A stretch of 64,000 nucleotides of DNA from Schaalia sp. lx-260 (lineage in GTDB: Bacteria; Actinomycetota; Actinomycetes; Actinomycetales; Actinomycetaceae). Below, piece by piece: positions 51,000 to 62,264 of the stretch (position 1 is the stretch's first letter; each line of letters begins with the position of its first letter). A program made the position numbers and the translations under genes. Location of the stretch: contig NZ_JAJNRQ010000001.1 of NCBI RefSeq assembly GCF_021083645.1, positions 248,001 to 312,000 of the forward strand, given 5' to 3'. The notes below the pieces were generated by a model that was given only the letters and a program-made list of their open reading frames with translations, was not told the DNA's origin and made no database searches.

Positions 51000-53747
51000 A
51001 TGATGGAACGTAACTTCACTGCACTACCGGACCTTGGTTCTGAGTATGTCCCTGTAAGCTCTCTCGAAGCAAAAAATGGGCATATTACGAAACCGTATCT
51101 GACTTCAGGTGAAAATCAGGAGTCACATGCTGATCTTCCTGTACTGGGGGAAGAACACTACACTTCCTTTGAACAGCCTCGGCAGGGTATTTCTTCAGAT
51201 ACCTACTCTTGGCATGCACATGAGGACAGTGAGCAGGCAGATCGGCTTCTTATTGGTCTGAACGAACAGCAGCGTGAAGCAGTAACACATCATGGCTCAC
51301 CTCTACTGATTATGGCAGGTGCAGGTTCTGGTAAAACACGTGTCTTAACTCATCGGATTGCCTACGCGCTAGCGACAGGGCAAGCAACACCCGGACAGAT
51401 TCTGGCGATCACTTTCACAAATAAAGCGGCTGCTGAAATGCGTGAACGCGTATCAGCGCTGGTGGGACGCGGTTTTGCAGGTATGTGGGTGTCCACATTC
51501 CATTCTGCATGTGTGCGAATATTGCGGGATAACTATGAGGCTGCGGGGTTGAGGAGCACATTTACCATTTATGATGCGCAGGATTGTCAGCGCCTCATAC
51601 AGATGGTGTTAAAAGACGCTGAAGTGGATGTGAAACGGTGCAGCCCAAAGCTGATTTCAGCACGTATCAGTGATCTGAAGAATGAGCTGATTACGCCTGA
51701 AAAATATGCTGAACAGGCATTACATGATCCCATTTCACGTATTGTGGCACCTGCATATGCGGAGTATCAGAAGCGACTGGCACAAGCTCATGCTGTTGAT
51801 TTTGATGATCTGATTATGCGTGCCGTCCAACTTCTGCGTTCGCATCCACAGATTGCTCAGTACTATCATCGGCGTTTCCGACATATCCTCGTTGACGAGT
51901 ATCAAGACACAAATCATGCGCAGTACGTGCTTGTGCGGGAACTCGTTGGAACAGAAGACGCTGGTCATATGCCTGCTGAACTTACTGTGGTGGGTGATTC
52001 TGACCAGTCGATTTATGCTTTTCGTGGCGCAACTATTCGTAATATTGAGGAATTTGAACGCGATTTTTCTGGTGCGCGAACAATCATGTTGGAACAAAAT
52101 TACCGTTCCACCCAAAATATTCTTTCAGCAGCAAATGCTGTGATTTCTCAAAACCACGGGCGTTTTCCAAAGAAACTATGGACCGCCAGTGGCGATGGGG
52201 AACCGATTGTTGTGGATGTGGCAGATTCTGATCGTGATGAAGCACGTTTTGTGATTTCGGAAATTGATCGTCTTACCGATCAAGGCGCGAAATGGGGTGA
52301 TATCGCTATTTTCTATCGGACTAACTCACAGTCGCGCGCATTTGAAGAATTATTAGTCAGGCAAAGTATTCCCTATCGAATAGTGGGGGGTACACGATTT
52401 TATGAGCGTAAAGAAATTAAAGACGCTTTAGCGTATATGCACGTCGTCTCAAATCCTGACGACGCTGTAGCAATACGCCGTATCCTGAATGTTCCTCGTC
52501 GCGGATTGGGCGCAAAAGCAGAAGCCGCACTGAGCGCACATGCTGACCGTTATGGCATTTCATTTGGACAAGCACTTCGCCATGTGTGGCTTTCATGCGG
52601 GCGGCCGTTAGGTGAAGGCGAAGGAATATGCGACGAAACAGGAACGCAGATCCAGCCTTTTACTCAATCTGAAAAATCAGAACACGGGACAAAGCCGCGC
52701 GAATATTCTGCTGCGGAGCATCACACTGAAGAAGAACACATACCGGAAGTTACCGGTTTAACGCCTCGTGCTGCTCAATCAGTGGCACGACTCTGGGGCC
52801 TCATCGAAGTATGCCGCACCTGTGATAGCTGCGGAGGAATGAGTGCTCACATTCTTGAAAATATTCTTGACACAACCGGATATATTAAACAGTTACGGGA
52901 AAGTGAAGATGTGCAAGATGCCTCACGAATAGAAAACCTTGCAGAACTTCATTCAGTTGCTCAAGACTTTTCTTCTGCCCACCCGGAAAGTTTCCTTGTG
53001 GATTTCTTAGAAAGAGTGGCTTTAGTTGCTGACTCAGATCAAGTGCCTTCCCAAGACGGAACCCACGGGGAAGTCACATTAATGACAGTACACACAGCAA
53101 AAGGCCTAGAATTTCCCACAGTATTTGTCACCGGTATGGAAGATGGCACTTTCCCGCATCAGCGTTCCTTCTCTGACACATCCGAGCTGGCTGAAGAACG
53201 CCGTTTAGCATATGTTGCTATCACACGCGCGCGGGAACGCCTCTATCTGACTCGTGCGGCAGTTCGCACCTCGTGGGGAGCACCGCAAGAAATGCCCCCC
53301 TCAATGTTCCTGAGCGATATACCAACGGAATTACTTGAATTCAGACGTGCGCGTAGCTCAATGGAAAAAATTCGTTACGGCAACGAAGTAGGATCTCAGC
53401 GATATTCCTCATCTGCATCTCAGGAAGATGAAGGTCATATCTTAGGTGCCGGGTACTCGTCACATAAGGCATCTTTTACAGTGGCCCCGCGTATGCGCAC
53501 AGTACAACGTATGGGAATGTCACAGATTACTTCTGCAACGGCAAGCGACACCTCAACTGTTTCTGTTCCTAGCGCAGGTGCGCCATCATTGGAACTTTCA
53601 GCAGGGGATCGAGTCCGTCATACGACCCTTGGGATAGGCACAGTCATAGGTGTTGAAGGGCAAGGCCCTCGGGCTATTGCGCGGGTTGATTTTGCTGGGA
53701 CAGAAAAACGTTTACTTGTCCGAATGGCTCCGATGCAGAAAATATGA
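51000..53747 (+). CDS. pcrA: UvrD/PcrA-type DNA helicase
   Basis: 915 residues. ATG 51000 is plausibly leaderless (TAAAGT five bases upstream); an 80-residue polar leader precedes the core LNEQQREAVTHHGSPLLIMAGAGSGKTRVLTHRI (Walker A about residue 105). Further SF1A motifs: TFTNKAAAEMRERV, VDEYQDTNHAQYVLVREL, VVGDSDQSIYAFRGA, LEQNYRST, MTVHTAKGLEFPTVFVTGMEDGTFPH and AYVAITRARERLYL. A polar insert lies at about 545-590, and the C-terminus carries the Tudor-like GDRVRHTTLGIGTVIGVEGQG. It acts 3'-5' in excision repair and replication restart. Confidence 0.93.
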   Translation: MMERNFTALPDLGSEYVPVSSLEAKNGHITKPYLTSGENQESHADLPVLGEEHYTSFEQPRQGISSDTYSWHAHEDSEQADRLLIGLNEQQREAVTHHGSPLLIMAGAGSGKTRVLTHRIAYALATGQATPGQILAITFTNKAAAEMRERVSALVGRGFAGMWVSTFHSACVRILRDNYEAAGLRSTFTIYDAQDCQRLIQMVLKDAEVDVKRCSPKLISARISDLKNELITPEKYAEQALHDPISRIVAPAYAEYQKRLAQAHAVDFDDLIMRAVQLLRSHPQIAQYYHRRFRHILVDEYQDTNHAQYVLVRELVGTEDAGHMPAELTVVGDSDQSIYAFRGATIRNIEEFERDFSGARTIMLEQNYRSTQNILSAANAVISQNHGRFPKKLWTASGDGEPIVVDVADSDRDEARFVISEIDRLTDQGAKWGDIAIFYRTNSQSRAFEELLVRQSIPYRIVGGTRFYERKEIKDALAYMHVVSNPDDAVAIRRILNVPRRGLGAKAEAALSAHADRYGISFGQALRHVWLSCGRPLGEGEGICDETGTQIQPFTQSEKSEHGTKPREYSAAEHHTEEEHIPEVTGLTPRAAQSVARLWGLIEVCRTCDSCGGMSAHILENILDTTGYIKQLRESEDVQDASRIENLAELHSVAQDFSSAHPESFLVDFLERVALVADSDQVPSQDGTHGEVTLMTVHTAKGLEFPTVFVTGMEDGTFPHQRSFSDTSELAEERRLAYVAITRARERLYLTRAAVRTSWGAPQEMPPSMFLSDIPTELLEFRRARSSMEKIRYGNEVGSQRYSSSASQEDEGHILGAGYSSHKASFTVAPRMRTVQRMGMSQITSATASDTSTVSVPSAGAPSLELSAGDRVRHTTLGIGTVIGVEGQGPRAIARVDFAGTEKRLLVRMAPMQKI

Positions 53748-53878
53748 AAAGAGTTTTCTTAAAATGAACCAAAAACGGGACGAATGGCCCAGATCGCGTT
53801 ACTCTTAAGAAGAACGTCTCGATGTTGAGCGATATGTTTAACATCCTCCCCTTACGCCACAACCTGAAGGGACACAAG

Positions 53879-55054
53879 GTGGACCTCTACGAATACCAAG
53901 CACGAGACATATTTACACGTCACGACGTGCCAACCTTACCGGGCATTGTTGCAACCACACCAGAAGAAGCCTATGACGCAGCACAGACTTTACTTACGCA
54001 CACAGACCTCGTGGTTGTCAAAGCGCAAGTGAAAACTGGTGGACGCGGCAAAGCTGGCGGAGTAAAACTTGCGCGCACCGCACACGAAGCAAAAGAAAAA
54101 GCTGAAGCGATCCTCGGTATGGACATTAAAGGCCACACCGTACATACAGTCCTCATAGCCTGCGGCGCTGATATCGCTGAAGAATACTATTTCTCCATTC
54201 TCCTTGACCGGGCAGGACGTCAACACCTTGCGATGTGTTCACGTGAAGGCGGCATGGACATAGAAACCTTAGCGGCCGAGCGTCCACACGCTCTGATCCG
54301 TCAAGGACTCGATCCGCTCTTAGGCATTACCCATGACGTTGCACTGAAAATTCTCTCAGACGCTGGTTTCGCTGACGAAACCGCGGGAAAAGTTGCCCCT
54401 GTCCTCGTAAAACTGTGGGAAACCTACCGAGATGAAGATGCCACACTCGTTGAAGTAAACCCCCTGGTTCTGAGCGCTCAAGGAAATATCCTCGCCATTG
54501 ACGGAAAAGTAACCCTTGACGATAACGCTGCTTTCCGTCATCTGGACCACGCTCAGCTTGTTGATACGCGCACTGAAGACCCCCGTGAAGCACAAGCAAA
54601 AGAAGCCGGCCTGAACTACGTGCGCCTCGAAGGACAAGTCGGCATTATCGGAAATGGTGCAGGCCTGGTCATGTCAACACTAGATGTCGTCGCAATGGCC
54701 GGAAAAGACCTCGGTATGCGGCCAGCAAACTTCTTAGATATCGGCGGTGGCGCTTCAGCCCAAGTCATGGCCCAAGGTTTAGATGTCATCCTTGGTGACG
54801 ATCAAGTTCGCGCAGTTTTTGTCAACGTTTTCGGTGGAATCACCGCATGCGATCAAGTAGCTCAAGGCATTATTGGCGCACTTGACACCCTAGGAAACGC
54901 GGCCACAAAACCCATCGTTGTGCGTTTGGACGGGAACCGTGTCCTCGAAGGACGCGCAATCCTCGAAGCCGCCCATCATCCCCTCGTCCACATGGCTGAC
55001 ACCATGGACGGCGCTGCTCGCCTTGCCGCCGAACTCGCCGCATCCCAGAACTAA
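53879..55054 (+). CDS. sucC: Succinyl-CoA synthetase beta subunit
   Basis: 391 residues from GTG 53879 with GAAGGG upstream. ATP-grasp N-terminus [72 protein letters not shown], and the CoA-ligase half ([43 protein letters not shown]). With SucD it interconverts succinyl-CoA and succinate with ATP/GTP synthesis in the TCA cycle. sucD follows after 18 bases. Confidence 0.95.
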   Translation: MDLYEYQARDIFTRHDVPTLPGIVATTPEEAYDAAQTLLTHTDLVVVKAQVKTGGRGKAGGVKLARTAHEAKEKAEAILGMDIKGHTVHTVLIACGADIAEEYYFSILLDRAGRQHLAMCSREGGMDIETLAAERPHALIRQGLDPLLGITHDVALKILSDAGFADETAGKVAPVLVKLWETYRDEDATLVEVNPLVLSAQGNILAIDGKVTLDDNAAFRHLDHAQLVDTRTEDPREAQAKEAGLNYVRLEGQVGIIGNGAGLVMSTLDVVAMAGKDLGMRPANFLDIGGGASAQVMAQGLDVILGDDQVRAVFVNVFGGITACDQVAQGIIGALDTLGNAATKPIVVRLDGNRVLEGRAILEAAHHPLVHMADTMDGAARLAAELAASQN

Positions 55055-55072
55055 AAGCTGAAAGGAACACCG

Positions 55073-55999
55073 ATGTCGATTTTCCTCCACGCTGACTCCC
55101 GCGTAATCGTCCAAGGAATGACGGGATTAGAAGGTATGAAACATACCGCTCGTATGCTCAATGCAGGTACCCACATAGTGGCAGGCGTAAACCCACGCAA
55201 AGCAGGAACAACAGTTACTTTCACAGTTGAAGGCTACGGCCCATGCGCTGACCAAGTACACGACGGCCCGCACGAAGTACCCGTGTACGGGACAGTTGCA
55301 GAAGCCATGGCAGCCACAGGAGCGGATGTATCTGTCATATTCGTTCCACCTGCCTACGCCAAAGACGCTGCATATGAAGCAATTGATGCAGGAATTGGCA
55401 CTCTGGTCATGATTACAGAAGGCATTCCCGTTGCTGATTCCACAGCATGTGTGAACCACGCACTGAACAAAGGTGTACGTCTGATTGGTCCAAACTGCCC
55501 AGGAATTATCAGCCCCGGACAATCCAACGTCGGTATCACCCCGGCCGATATCACCGGACCAGGGCGCATTGGACTCGTATCCAAATCCGGCACACTAACC
55601 TATCAAATGATGTTTGAGCTGCGAGACATCGGCTTTACCACATGCCTAGGAATCGGCGGTGATCCGGTAATTGGAACAACACATATTGATGCGCTCGCTG
55701 CTTTTGAAGCTGACCCTGACACAGATATAGTGGTCATGATCGGTGAAATCGGAGGCGACGCAGAAGAACGCGCTGCCGCATGGATCAGCGAAAACATGAC
55801 AAAACCTGTGGTCGCATATGTCGCTGGCTTTACTGCACCTGAAGGTAAAACAATGGGACATGCAGGAGCCATCGTGTCAGGTTCTTCCGGAACAGCAGCA
55901 GCCAAAGCCCAAGCTCTTGAAGCTGTCGGTGTGCGAGTCGGGAGGACCCCATCACAAACAGCTCTTCTCGCTCGTGAAGCATTACAAGCCCTCAGCTAA
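55073..55999 (+). CDS. sucD: Succinyl-CoA synthetase alpha subunit
   Basis: 308 residues with GAAAGGAAC upstream. CoA-binding Rossmann domain ([27 protein letters not shown]), ligase domain ([36 protein letters not shown]) and the phosphohistidine loop [20 protein letters not shown]. It forms the catalytic partner of SucC. The order sucC-sucD-membrane protein-purH follows the actinobacterial pattern. Confidence 0.95.
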   Translation: MSIFLHADSRVIVQGMTGLEGMKHTARMLNAGTHIVAGVNPRKAGTTVTFTVEGYGPCADQVHDGPHEVPVYGTVAEAMAATGADVSVIFVPPAYAKDAAYEAIDAGIGTLVMITEGIPVADSTACVNHALNKGVRLIGPNCPGIISPGQSNVGITPADITGPGRIGLVSKSGTLTYQMMFELRDIGFTTCLGIGGDPVIGTTHIDALAAFEADPDTDIVVMIGEIGGDAEERAAAWISENMTKPVVAYVAGFTAPEGKTMGHAGAIVSGSSGTAAAKAQALEAVGVRVGRTPSQTALLAREALQALS

Positions 56000-56087
56000 A
56001 TATTTCGAGCTTCCTCACAGAAGTAATCAGCCATCTATCGGCGCTTCCGGTAGGTGGCTGACCCACGTCCAAGGCAGTATTGACCTG

Positions 56088-57623
56088 ATGAGCGAAACAA
56101 AAACTATTGAAGCCCAAGCGCGCCCAGTCATTCACATCCGTCTGCCCGACGGCTGGGCACGAGCAATGCTTTCAGGTGTGCAAGCAGCACTTGTCAGCTG
56201 GGGGCTTGTCATAGTGATGGTGATGGCGACCTACTGGAGTATCGCTGCGAATCCGTGGCTGAAATCTGCAACCTGGTCGGATGCTTTCGCTACAGGAGGC
56301 GACCTATGGGGGCTCGTCCTGGGCGGGACGCTGAACATGAGTGGCACCCACATTCGTGTGATCCCCACACTGATCTGCCTTATCGTGCTGCTATTCCTCA
56401 GAGCTTTTCTGATATCAAGCCGCCGTTTTCCTGCAATTTCACAATGGTGGGCTGTGATTGGTTTTGCTCTCACATCATGTGCGCTCGCTGCGGGAACCTC
56501 AGATCACCTGCAATGGCATACGACTATTGTGGGCAGCCTCATCCTTCCCATAATCGCTGTAATATGGTCTCTCCTGAGTTCGAGTGTCAATAAACACGTG
56601 CAGATACGGATTCCCGATTGGGTAAAACACGGGTTGCGTTTGGGCGTTCTTGCAGCTCTTGGGGCAGCGGGCGTAGGCTTTATGGCGCTCATTTGTGCAG
56701 TATGGGCGGCATGGGATCGGATCGTTCACATACACGAGCTTTTCTTTATTTCTTCAACTTATGACACAGTGATGACGGTCATGGCTCAGCTCATGTTCAT
56801 GCCGACAGCTATCGTCTGGGCTGTGTCATGGCTGACCGGTGCAGGTTTTTATGTGGGGGCAGACGCCCTTCATTCTCCAACATCAACACCGGTAGCTCCA
56901 ATACCGGTTGTCCCTCTTTTAGGTGCGCTTCCTGCGCAAACAACGGGCGCGTGGGTCATTGTTTTCCTTATTGCCGCCGGATGCGCATATGGAATCTATG
57001 TGCGTATGCGTGCGTGTGAACCTTCTATACGGGCACAGGCCGGAAGCCTCCTCACGATGAGTGTGACCCTGTGGCTCCTCAGTGTGGGTGCTGCCGGAGC
57101 TTCTCGTATGCATATTGGGTCTGAACGCATGAGTATCCTCGGGCCGGACATATGGCGCGCACCCAGCTTATTGGTCCTCGCAATGTGCGGGGCGATCACT
57201 GTGTGCGTTCTGATCGCTCACCCTGCCACTGTGGGATGGGCACGTACACAGTGCCAGCGCATGCGAGCAGAATACCGGGACGCTCGGGATACCTCTGTTC
57301 TTGCGGAAGCCGCTTTAGTAGACCCACTAGATTCTGCTGAGGTGGATCTTGACGGGTCTAGTGCAGACTTTACGGAAAATACGCATGAATCAGCGAAAGA
57401 AAATTCAGAGGACGAAAAGGGCAGCACAGAGCAAGAAAAACACAGCAAACCTGTCCTTACTGAGGCCTCACATATGCAAAAACAACAGGAAAAGTCAGCA
57501 GGTGCCACTGAAAATAGTGAAGTATCTGAGCCGGGCCCCCAGGAAGTATCTCAATCGCGTCCCGGTGATGATCCTCGTGTGGAAAATAGCTCATCCACTG
57601 AAATAAAAACTGAAGACTCCTAA
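56088..57623 (+). CDS. DUF6350-type polytopic membrane protein
   Basis: 511 residues from ATG 56088. About nine membrane helices occupy residues 20-420 (for example MLSGVQAALVSWGLVIVMVMATYWSI, GLRLGVLAALGAAGVGFMALICAVWA, WVIVFLIAAGCAYGIYVRM). Conserved features of this actinobacterial family include GGDLWGLVLGGTLNMSGTHIRVIPTL and MFMPTAIVWAVSWLTGAGFYVG. The last 100 residues are an acidic, low-complexity tail. The gene is usually found between sucD and purN/purH; purN is not present here. The function is unknown. Confidence 0.75.
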   Translation: MSETKTIEAQARPVIHIRLPDGWARAMLSGVQAALVSWGLVIVMVMATYWSIAANPWLKSATWSDAFATGGDLWGLVLGGTLNMSGTHIRVIPTLICLIVLLFLRAFLISSRRFPAISQWWAVIGFALTSCALAAGTSDHLQWHTTIVGSLILPIIAVIWSLLSSSVNKHVQIRIPDWVKHGLRLGVLAALGAAGVGFMALICAVWAAWDRIVHIHELFFISSTYDTVMTVMAQLMFMPTAIVWAVSWLTGAGFYVGADALHSPTSTPVAPIPVVPLLGALPAQTTGAWVIVFLIAAGCAYGIYVRMRACEPSIRAQAGSLLTMSVTLWLLSVGAAGASRMHIGSERMSILGPDIWRAPSLLVLAMCGAITVCVLIAHPATVGWARTQCQRMRAEYRDARDTSVLAEAALVDPLDSAEVDLDGSSADFTENTHESAKENSEDEKGSTEQEKHSKPVLTEASHMQKQQEKSAGATENSEVSEPGPQEVSQSRPGDDPRVENSSSTEIKTEDS

Positions 57624-57753
57624 CCTGCCCGCAGCATTACCTCTTTTATGCGAAAAAACTGAAAATAAGGATGTCGCCTCCACGTATAACTGGCAGACAA
57701 CAGGCAGAGCGACCAGAAAACTGCGATATCACCCCTAGGAGCATAAAGGGTAC

Positions 57754-57856
57754 TAGACTGCTAAATGCAAGAGGCTGCAACTGGCGAGGGTGGTTCACCA
57801 CCGGGGAGTAGTCGCACTGCCCTTCGAGGCGTCGCCCGCCTGGGCGCCTGGGCTAG
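57754..57856 (+). promoter_or_regulatory. ZTP (pfl) riboswitch upstream of purH
   Basis: After a -10-like TAGACT (57754-57759) the leader contains the pfl landmarks in order: CTGGCG (57781-57786), the hairpin GGTGG/CCACC (57789-57802), GGGGAGTAGT, and the distal conserved CCGCCTGGGC (57836-57845). Such RNAs bind ZTP/ZMP, which build up when 10-formyl-THF is scarce, and switch on purine and folate genes. The expression platform probably involves the nearby GGAGG at 57866-57870. GCCTGGGC is present twice in direct tandem (57838-57853). Confidence 0.88.
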
Positions 57857-57875
57857 ATAAACCATGGAGGATATC

Positions 57876-59618
57876 GTGTCCGTTCGTCTCGATCATCTGG
57901 AATCAATCGACTTTCGCCCTATCACTCGCGTACTGATCTCTGTCTACGACAAAACAGGGCTGGAAAGCCTTGCTGCACACCTGCATGAAGCTGGCGTAGA
58001 AATCGTATCGACCGGCTCTACCGCTGCTCGGATAGCGGATGCAGGAATTTCAGTAACCCCTGTGGATAACGTGACGGGCTTTCCGGAAATATTAGAAGGG
58101 CGAGTGAAAACCCTCCACCCGAAAATACATGCAGGCATCCTTGCTGACCAGCGTAAAGCCGATCATCGCAAACAAATTGATGAGCTACATATCGCCCCAT
58201 TCGATGCGGTAGTCTGTAACTTGTATCCCTTCTCAGATACTGTGAGCAGCGGGGCTTTACCTGATGAATGCGTCGAACAAATTGATATCGGTGGCCCCTC
58301 AATGGTGCGTGCCGCAGCAAAAAACTACCCGTCAGTTGCAGTAGTAACCTCACCCGCCCAATACGATGCTCTTGTACGAGCTGCACAAAGCAATGGATTC
58401 ACTTTGCTCCAACGCCGCGCAATGGCAGCAGCAGCTTTCAAACACACCGCACTGTACGACACGGCTGTTGCCCAATGGTTTAGTGAACAAGTGAATGAAA
58501 ACGGTGATACTGCTGAATTCCCAAGGCAGCTCTCAGATACTTTCACCCTCATTCAAACCTTACGTTATGGTGAAAATCCACATCAAAAAGCAGCTGTTTA
58601 CAGTGCTCGCTCCGCCGAAGAAGCAGCACAAAAGAACAGCGAGAATACTGCAGAACAAGCTGAACCCTATGAAGGCATCGCCCATGCGGTGCAACTTAAC
58701 GGTAAACCGATGTCGTATAACAACTACACAGATGGTGACGCGGCTTTACGCGCAGCATATGACCATGAGGAACCATGCGTTGCCATCATCAAACATGCGA
58801 ATCCGTGCGGTATCGCTATCGCTGATACTATTGCCGCTGCTCATCGTCAAGCCCATGCATGTGATCCCGTTTCAGCTTTCGGAGGCGTTATCGCAGCAAA
58901 TCGCATGATTGATGCGGAAACGGCTCGGCAAATCGTTCCGATTTTCACTGAGGTCGTGATTGCTCCGGCTTACGAAGCACAGGCCTTAGAAATCCTCAAA
59001 ACTAAAAAGAACCTCCGCGTACTTGCTGTGAAACCTCCAGTGCGTGGCGGATATGAATTTAAGCAAATCAGTGGTGGTTTGCTTGTTCAACGTCAAGACG
59101 ATGTAACCGAGGCCGGGGATGACCCTGCGCATTGGGAATGTGTGGCAGGCCAACCGGCTGATTCGCAGACTCTGCGTGACCTCGTATTTGCGTGGCGTTG
59201 TGTGCGCTCTGTCCGCTCAAACGCTATTTTACTTGCGAAAGATGGTGCCTCTGTTGGCGTAGGTATGGGGCAGGTTAACCGTGTGGACTCATGTAAGCTC
59301 GCTGTGGAACGAGCCAATACTTTAAGTTCACGCTCAACCGGGGATGCTGCAGCTCACGGAACCGATCAGGTGGCTAGTGCCGGTGGGGCGCGTGCAGACG
59401 ACCTCTTGGATCATTCCCCACTGAAACGCAGTGAAGGGGCGGTTGCGGCTTCGGATGCTTTCTTCCCATTCGCTGACGGTTTACAAACCCTGATTGATGC
59501 GGGCGTGAAAGCTGTAGTTCAGCCAGGCGGTTCTGTGCGAGATCAGGAATCAATTGACGCGGCTACGCAGGCTGGCATCACCATGTACTTCACAGGGACA
59601 CGGCATTTCGCGCACTGA
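57876..59618 (+). CDS. purH: Bifunctional AICAR formyltransferase / IMP cyclohydrolase
   Basis: 580 residues from GTG 57876, five bases after GGAGG; the ATG at 57864 overlaps that site. The IMP cyclohydrolase domain ([10 protein letters not shown]-like [69 protein letters not shown]) precedes the AICAR transformylase ([78 protein letters not shown]). It completes IMP synthesis. A polar insert of about 35 residues interrupts the C-terminal part, and the usual partner purN is absent. Confidence 0.94.
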   Translation: MSVRLDHLESIDFRPITRVLISVYDKTGLESLAAHLHEAGVEIVSTGSTAARIADAGISVTPVDNVTGFPEILEGRVKTLHPKIHAGILADQRKADHRKQIDELHIAPFDAVVCNLYPFSDTVSSGALPDECVEQIDIGGPSMVRAAAKNYPSVAVVTSPAQYDALVRAAQSNGFTLLQRRAMAAAAFKHTALYDTAVAQWFSEQVNENGDTAEFPRQLSDTFTLIQTLRYGENPHQKAAVYSARSAEEAAQKNSENTAEQAEPYEGIAHAVQLNGKPMSYNNYTDGDAALRAAYDHEEPCVAIIKHANPCGIAIADTIAAAHRQAHACDPVSAFGGVIAANRMIDAETARQIVPIFTEVVIAPAYEAQALEILKTKKNLRVLAVKPPVRGGYEFKQISGGLLVQRQDDVTEAGDDPAHWECVAGQPADSQTLRDLVFAWRCVRSVRSNAILLAKDGASVGVGMGQVNRVDSCKLAVERANTLSSRSTGDAAAHGTDQVASAGGARADDLLDHSPLKRSEGAVAASDAFFPFADGLQTLIDAGVKAVVQPGGSVRDQESIDAATQAGITMYFTGTRHFAH

Positions 59619-59741
59619 AGAATAGGGGCTTGGGGGAACAGCAGGTAAACACTGCGGACGTGAGGTTACCAGCCTAGGTGTTGGCGCGATATTTCTCTCT
59701 TAGCGGCTGCTTGAGGCGATATAGCCTGACGTGCAGGTAGC

Positions 59742-61325
59742 ATGGGGGATGTGACTCAACAAAATACCCTTCGTCCCGTTCTTGTTGTTGACTTTGGTGC
59801 TCAGTATGCTCAACTGATTGCACGTCGTGTACGCGAAGCATCGGTTTATTCAGAAATCGTGCCGCATACGATGCCTGTGCAGGATATGTTAGAAAAAAAT
59901 CCTGCAGCCATTATTTTGTCCGGTGGGCCGTCATCTGTGTATGAAGACGGCGCACCCAGTATTGATTCAGCTATTTTTGATGCCGGTGTGCCGGTCCTTG
60001 GAATTTGCTACGGTTTTCAAACAATGGCTGCGGCTCTGGGCGGGCGCGTAGGGCGGACAGGTACACGCGAATACGGTCATACGGATGCTCAGATTTCTCG
60101 GGATTCGTGTTTATTTTCTGGGACCCCTATGGATCAAGTGGTGTGGATGAGTCACGGAGATGCTGTTCAGGAAGCGCCAGAAGGCTTCCAAATTACGGCT
60201 TCGACCTTGCAAACACCTGTGGCGGCTTTTGAAGATCCGCAACGTCGTTTATACGGTTTGCAATGGCACCCAGAAGTAGGACATTCAGCTTTCGGGCAAG
60301 ACGCGCTGAAGAATTTCCTATATGAGGGTGCTGGACTTGAACCTTCGTGGACTGCAGGTTCAATTATTGATGAGCAAGTTGCTGCGATTCGTCAGCAAGT
60401 GGGTGACGCGCAGGTTATTTGTGCTTTATCAGGCGGTGTGGATTCGTCGGTTGCGGCCGCTTTAGTTCACCGAGCAGTAGGGGACCAGCTGACGTGTTTC
60501 TTTATTGACCACGGTTTGCTGCGTCACGGAGAACGTGAGCAAGTTGAAGGCGATTATGCGCGTGGCATGGGCATTAAAGTCGTGACATGTGATGAATCTG
60601 CCCGCTTCCTTGATGCCTTGGCGGGAGTGAGCGACCCCGAAACGAAACGGAAGATTATTGGCCGTGAATTTATCCGGAGTTTTGAGGCTGCCCAGAAGCG
60701 TGTGATTGAAGAAATCGGCGCTGAGGGTGGTGAAGTGAAGTTCTTAGTTCAAGGCACCCTGTATCCTGACGTGGTTGAGTCTGGTGGTGGTGAAGGAGCT
60801 GCCAATATTAAGAGCCATCACAATGTGGGTGGCTTACCTGACGATATGACTTTTGAACTGGTTGAGCCTTTGCGTACTTTATTTAAGGACGAGGTGCGTG
60901 CTGTAGGTCGTGAACTGGGATTGCCAGAGTATTTAGTTGCTCGTCAGCCTTTCCCTGGACCAGGTTTAGGGATCCGTATTGTCGGTGAAGTGACACGTGA
61001 GCGTTTAGATATTTTGCGTGCAGCTGATGCGATTGTGCGTGAAGAATTAACGGCTGCTGGTTTGGATGAGCAGATTTGGCAGTGCCCTGTGGTTTTATTG
61101 GCTGATGTGCGCTCAGTAGGTGTGCAAGGGGACGGGCGTACCTATGGTCATCCAATTGTGTTGCGTCCAGTGTCCTCGGAGGACGCAATGACAGCGGATT
61201 GGACGCGACTGCCATATGACGTGCTTGCTCGTATTTCGACGCGTATCACAAATTCTGTTGCTGACGTGAATCGCGTAGTACTTGATGTGACGTCGAAACC
61301 TCCTGCAACAATCGAATGGGAGTGA
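59742..61325 (+). CDS. guaA: GMP synthase (glutamine-hydrolysing)
   Basis: 527 residues. The class I amidotransferase domain has [34 protein letters not shown], nucleophile GICYG (Cys89) and QWHPEV. The ATP-pyrophosphatase has [18 protein letters not shown], followed by the dimerisation domain with [16 protein letters not shown] and the C-terminal [26 protein letters not shown]. It converts XMP to GMP. Start ATG 59742 or GTG 59751. It is downstream of purH, so purine genes are neighbours. Confidence 0.95.
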   Translation: MGDVTQQNTLRPVLVVDFGAQYAQLIARRVREASVYSEIVPHTMPVQDMLEKNPAAIILSGGPSSVYEDGAPSIDSAIFDAGVPVLGICYGFQTMAAALGGRVGRTGTREYGHTDAQISRDSCLFSGTPMDQVVWMSHGDAVQEAPEGFQITASTLQTPVAAFEDPQRRLYGLQWHPEVGHSAFGQDALKNFLYEGAGLEPSWTAGSIIDEQVAAIRQQVGDAQVICALSGGVDSSVAAALVHRAVGDQLTCFFIDHGLLRHGEREQVEGDYARGMGIKVVTCDESARFLDALAGVSDPETKRKIIGREFIRSFEAAQKRVIEEIGAEGGEVKFLVQGTLYPDVVESGGGEGAANIKSHHNVGGLPDDMTFELVEPLRTLFKDEVRAVGRELGLPEYLVARQPFPGPGLGIRIVGEVTRERLDILRAADAIVREELTAAGLDEQIWQCPVVLLADVRSVGVQGDGRTYGHPIVLRPVSSEDAMTADWTRLPYDVLARISTRITNSVADVNRVVLDVTSKPPATIEWE

Positions 61326-61368
61326 TCCAGCGTAGCCTGTTACCTACATGCTGACGCTACTATGTGAG

Positions 61369-61397
61369 CGGCCCTGTGGACTTGTTCTGCGGGGCCG
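61369..61397. terminator. Terminator-like hairpin between convergent guaA and GNAT genes
   Basis: CGGCCC (61369-61374) pairs with GGGCCG (61392-61397). No clear T tract on either strand. Confidence 0.35.
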
Positions 61398-61442
61398 TTA
61401 AGCGTTTGAGGATGTGGTGGGTGCAGATGCTTGGTTGCGAGG

Positions 61443-62081
61443 TTACGCTTCAGGGGAGCGTGTCTGGGTAGGGCTTTTGTCAGTGGGTATTTCGCGCACA
61501 TTTACCGGTCGAAATGGAGGCATGAATCCTTTGAGAATTCGGTAAAATTCCGCGGCAGTAATGTCACGTCCACGGATCATTGTGGCGTAGGTTTGTCCGG
61601 CCTCATCTGAAAGTAACGGGGCGGGTCGAAAACTGTTACGGATGTAAAAATCCCAGCGTTTACGGCGTTGATCGGCATTAGGTGCTTCCTCATCGCATGG
61701 TTCTACTTGTAAAACGGTGACTGTGGCGGTGGGGATTTCGCTGATTTTTTTGAGGATACGTGATCCGATCCCGTGGGAGCGTGCCTCCGGGTGTACGGCT
61801 AAAAACAAGAGGAAAACCACATCTTTGCGAATAATACGATAAGTCAATCCTGCAAATTTTTCATCGTAAGTCCATGTAGAAAATGAGCATGATGGACGCA
61901 AAGACGACAGCAGCAAATAAATTAAAGAGAGGCGTTCCTTGGGAGGAAAAGCATGAAGGTATAAGTCGCGCACATGGGGCCAGTGCTTACTCCACGGGTG
62001 TGCGGGTGATTCGTGTAGTGTCGCTGCCATAAGTGCGGTCTGTCTTTCAATCAAAGTTACGGGAACGCAGATTACATGCAA
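61443..62081 (-). CDS. GNAT-family acetyltransferase
   Basis: 212 residues if started at 62081; ATG 62030 (MAATLHESP) is an alternative. GNAT features: VRDLYLHAFPPKERLSLIYLL, LTYRIIRKDVVFLLFLAVHPEARSHGIGSRILKKI (acetyl-CoA loop), TVLQVEPCDEEAPNADQRRKRWDFYIRNSF. The pattern with YLHAFPPKER occurs in uncharacterised actinobacterial and Firmicute GNATs. The substrate is unknown. It is convergent with guaA and divergent from tatD. Confidence 0.78.
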   Translation of the reverse strand: MHVICVPVTLIERQTALMAATLHESPAHPWSKHWPHVRDLYLHAFPPKERLSLIYLLLSSLRPSCSFSTWTYDEKFAGLTYRIIRKDVVFLLFLAVHPEARSHGIGSRILKKISEIPTATVTVLQVEPCDEEAPNADQRRKRWDFYIRNSFRPAPLLSDEAGQTYATMIRGRDITAAEFYRILKGFMPPFRPVNVREIPTDKSPTQTRSPEA

Positions 62082-62264
62082 TCCCTAGGGTAAAGCATGA
62101 GCTGAGGAAAGGGAGCATCAATTTTCAGATGTCCTGCTTGGTTATGAATGTGTTATCTTGCCTGTGCGTATCGAATGACGATGAGAAAATGACAGCTCAC
62201 ATACGTTGACTATACGGTGAATAAAAACTGCTGTCTCATACCTGTCAATGTGTACGGAGGAAAC

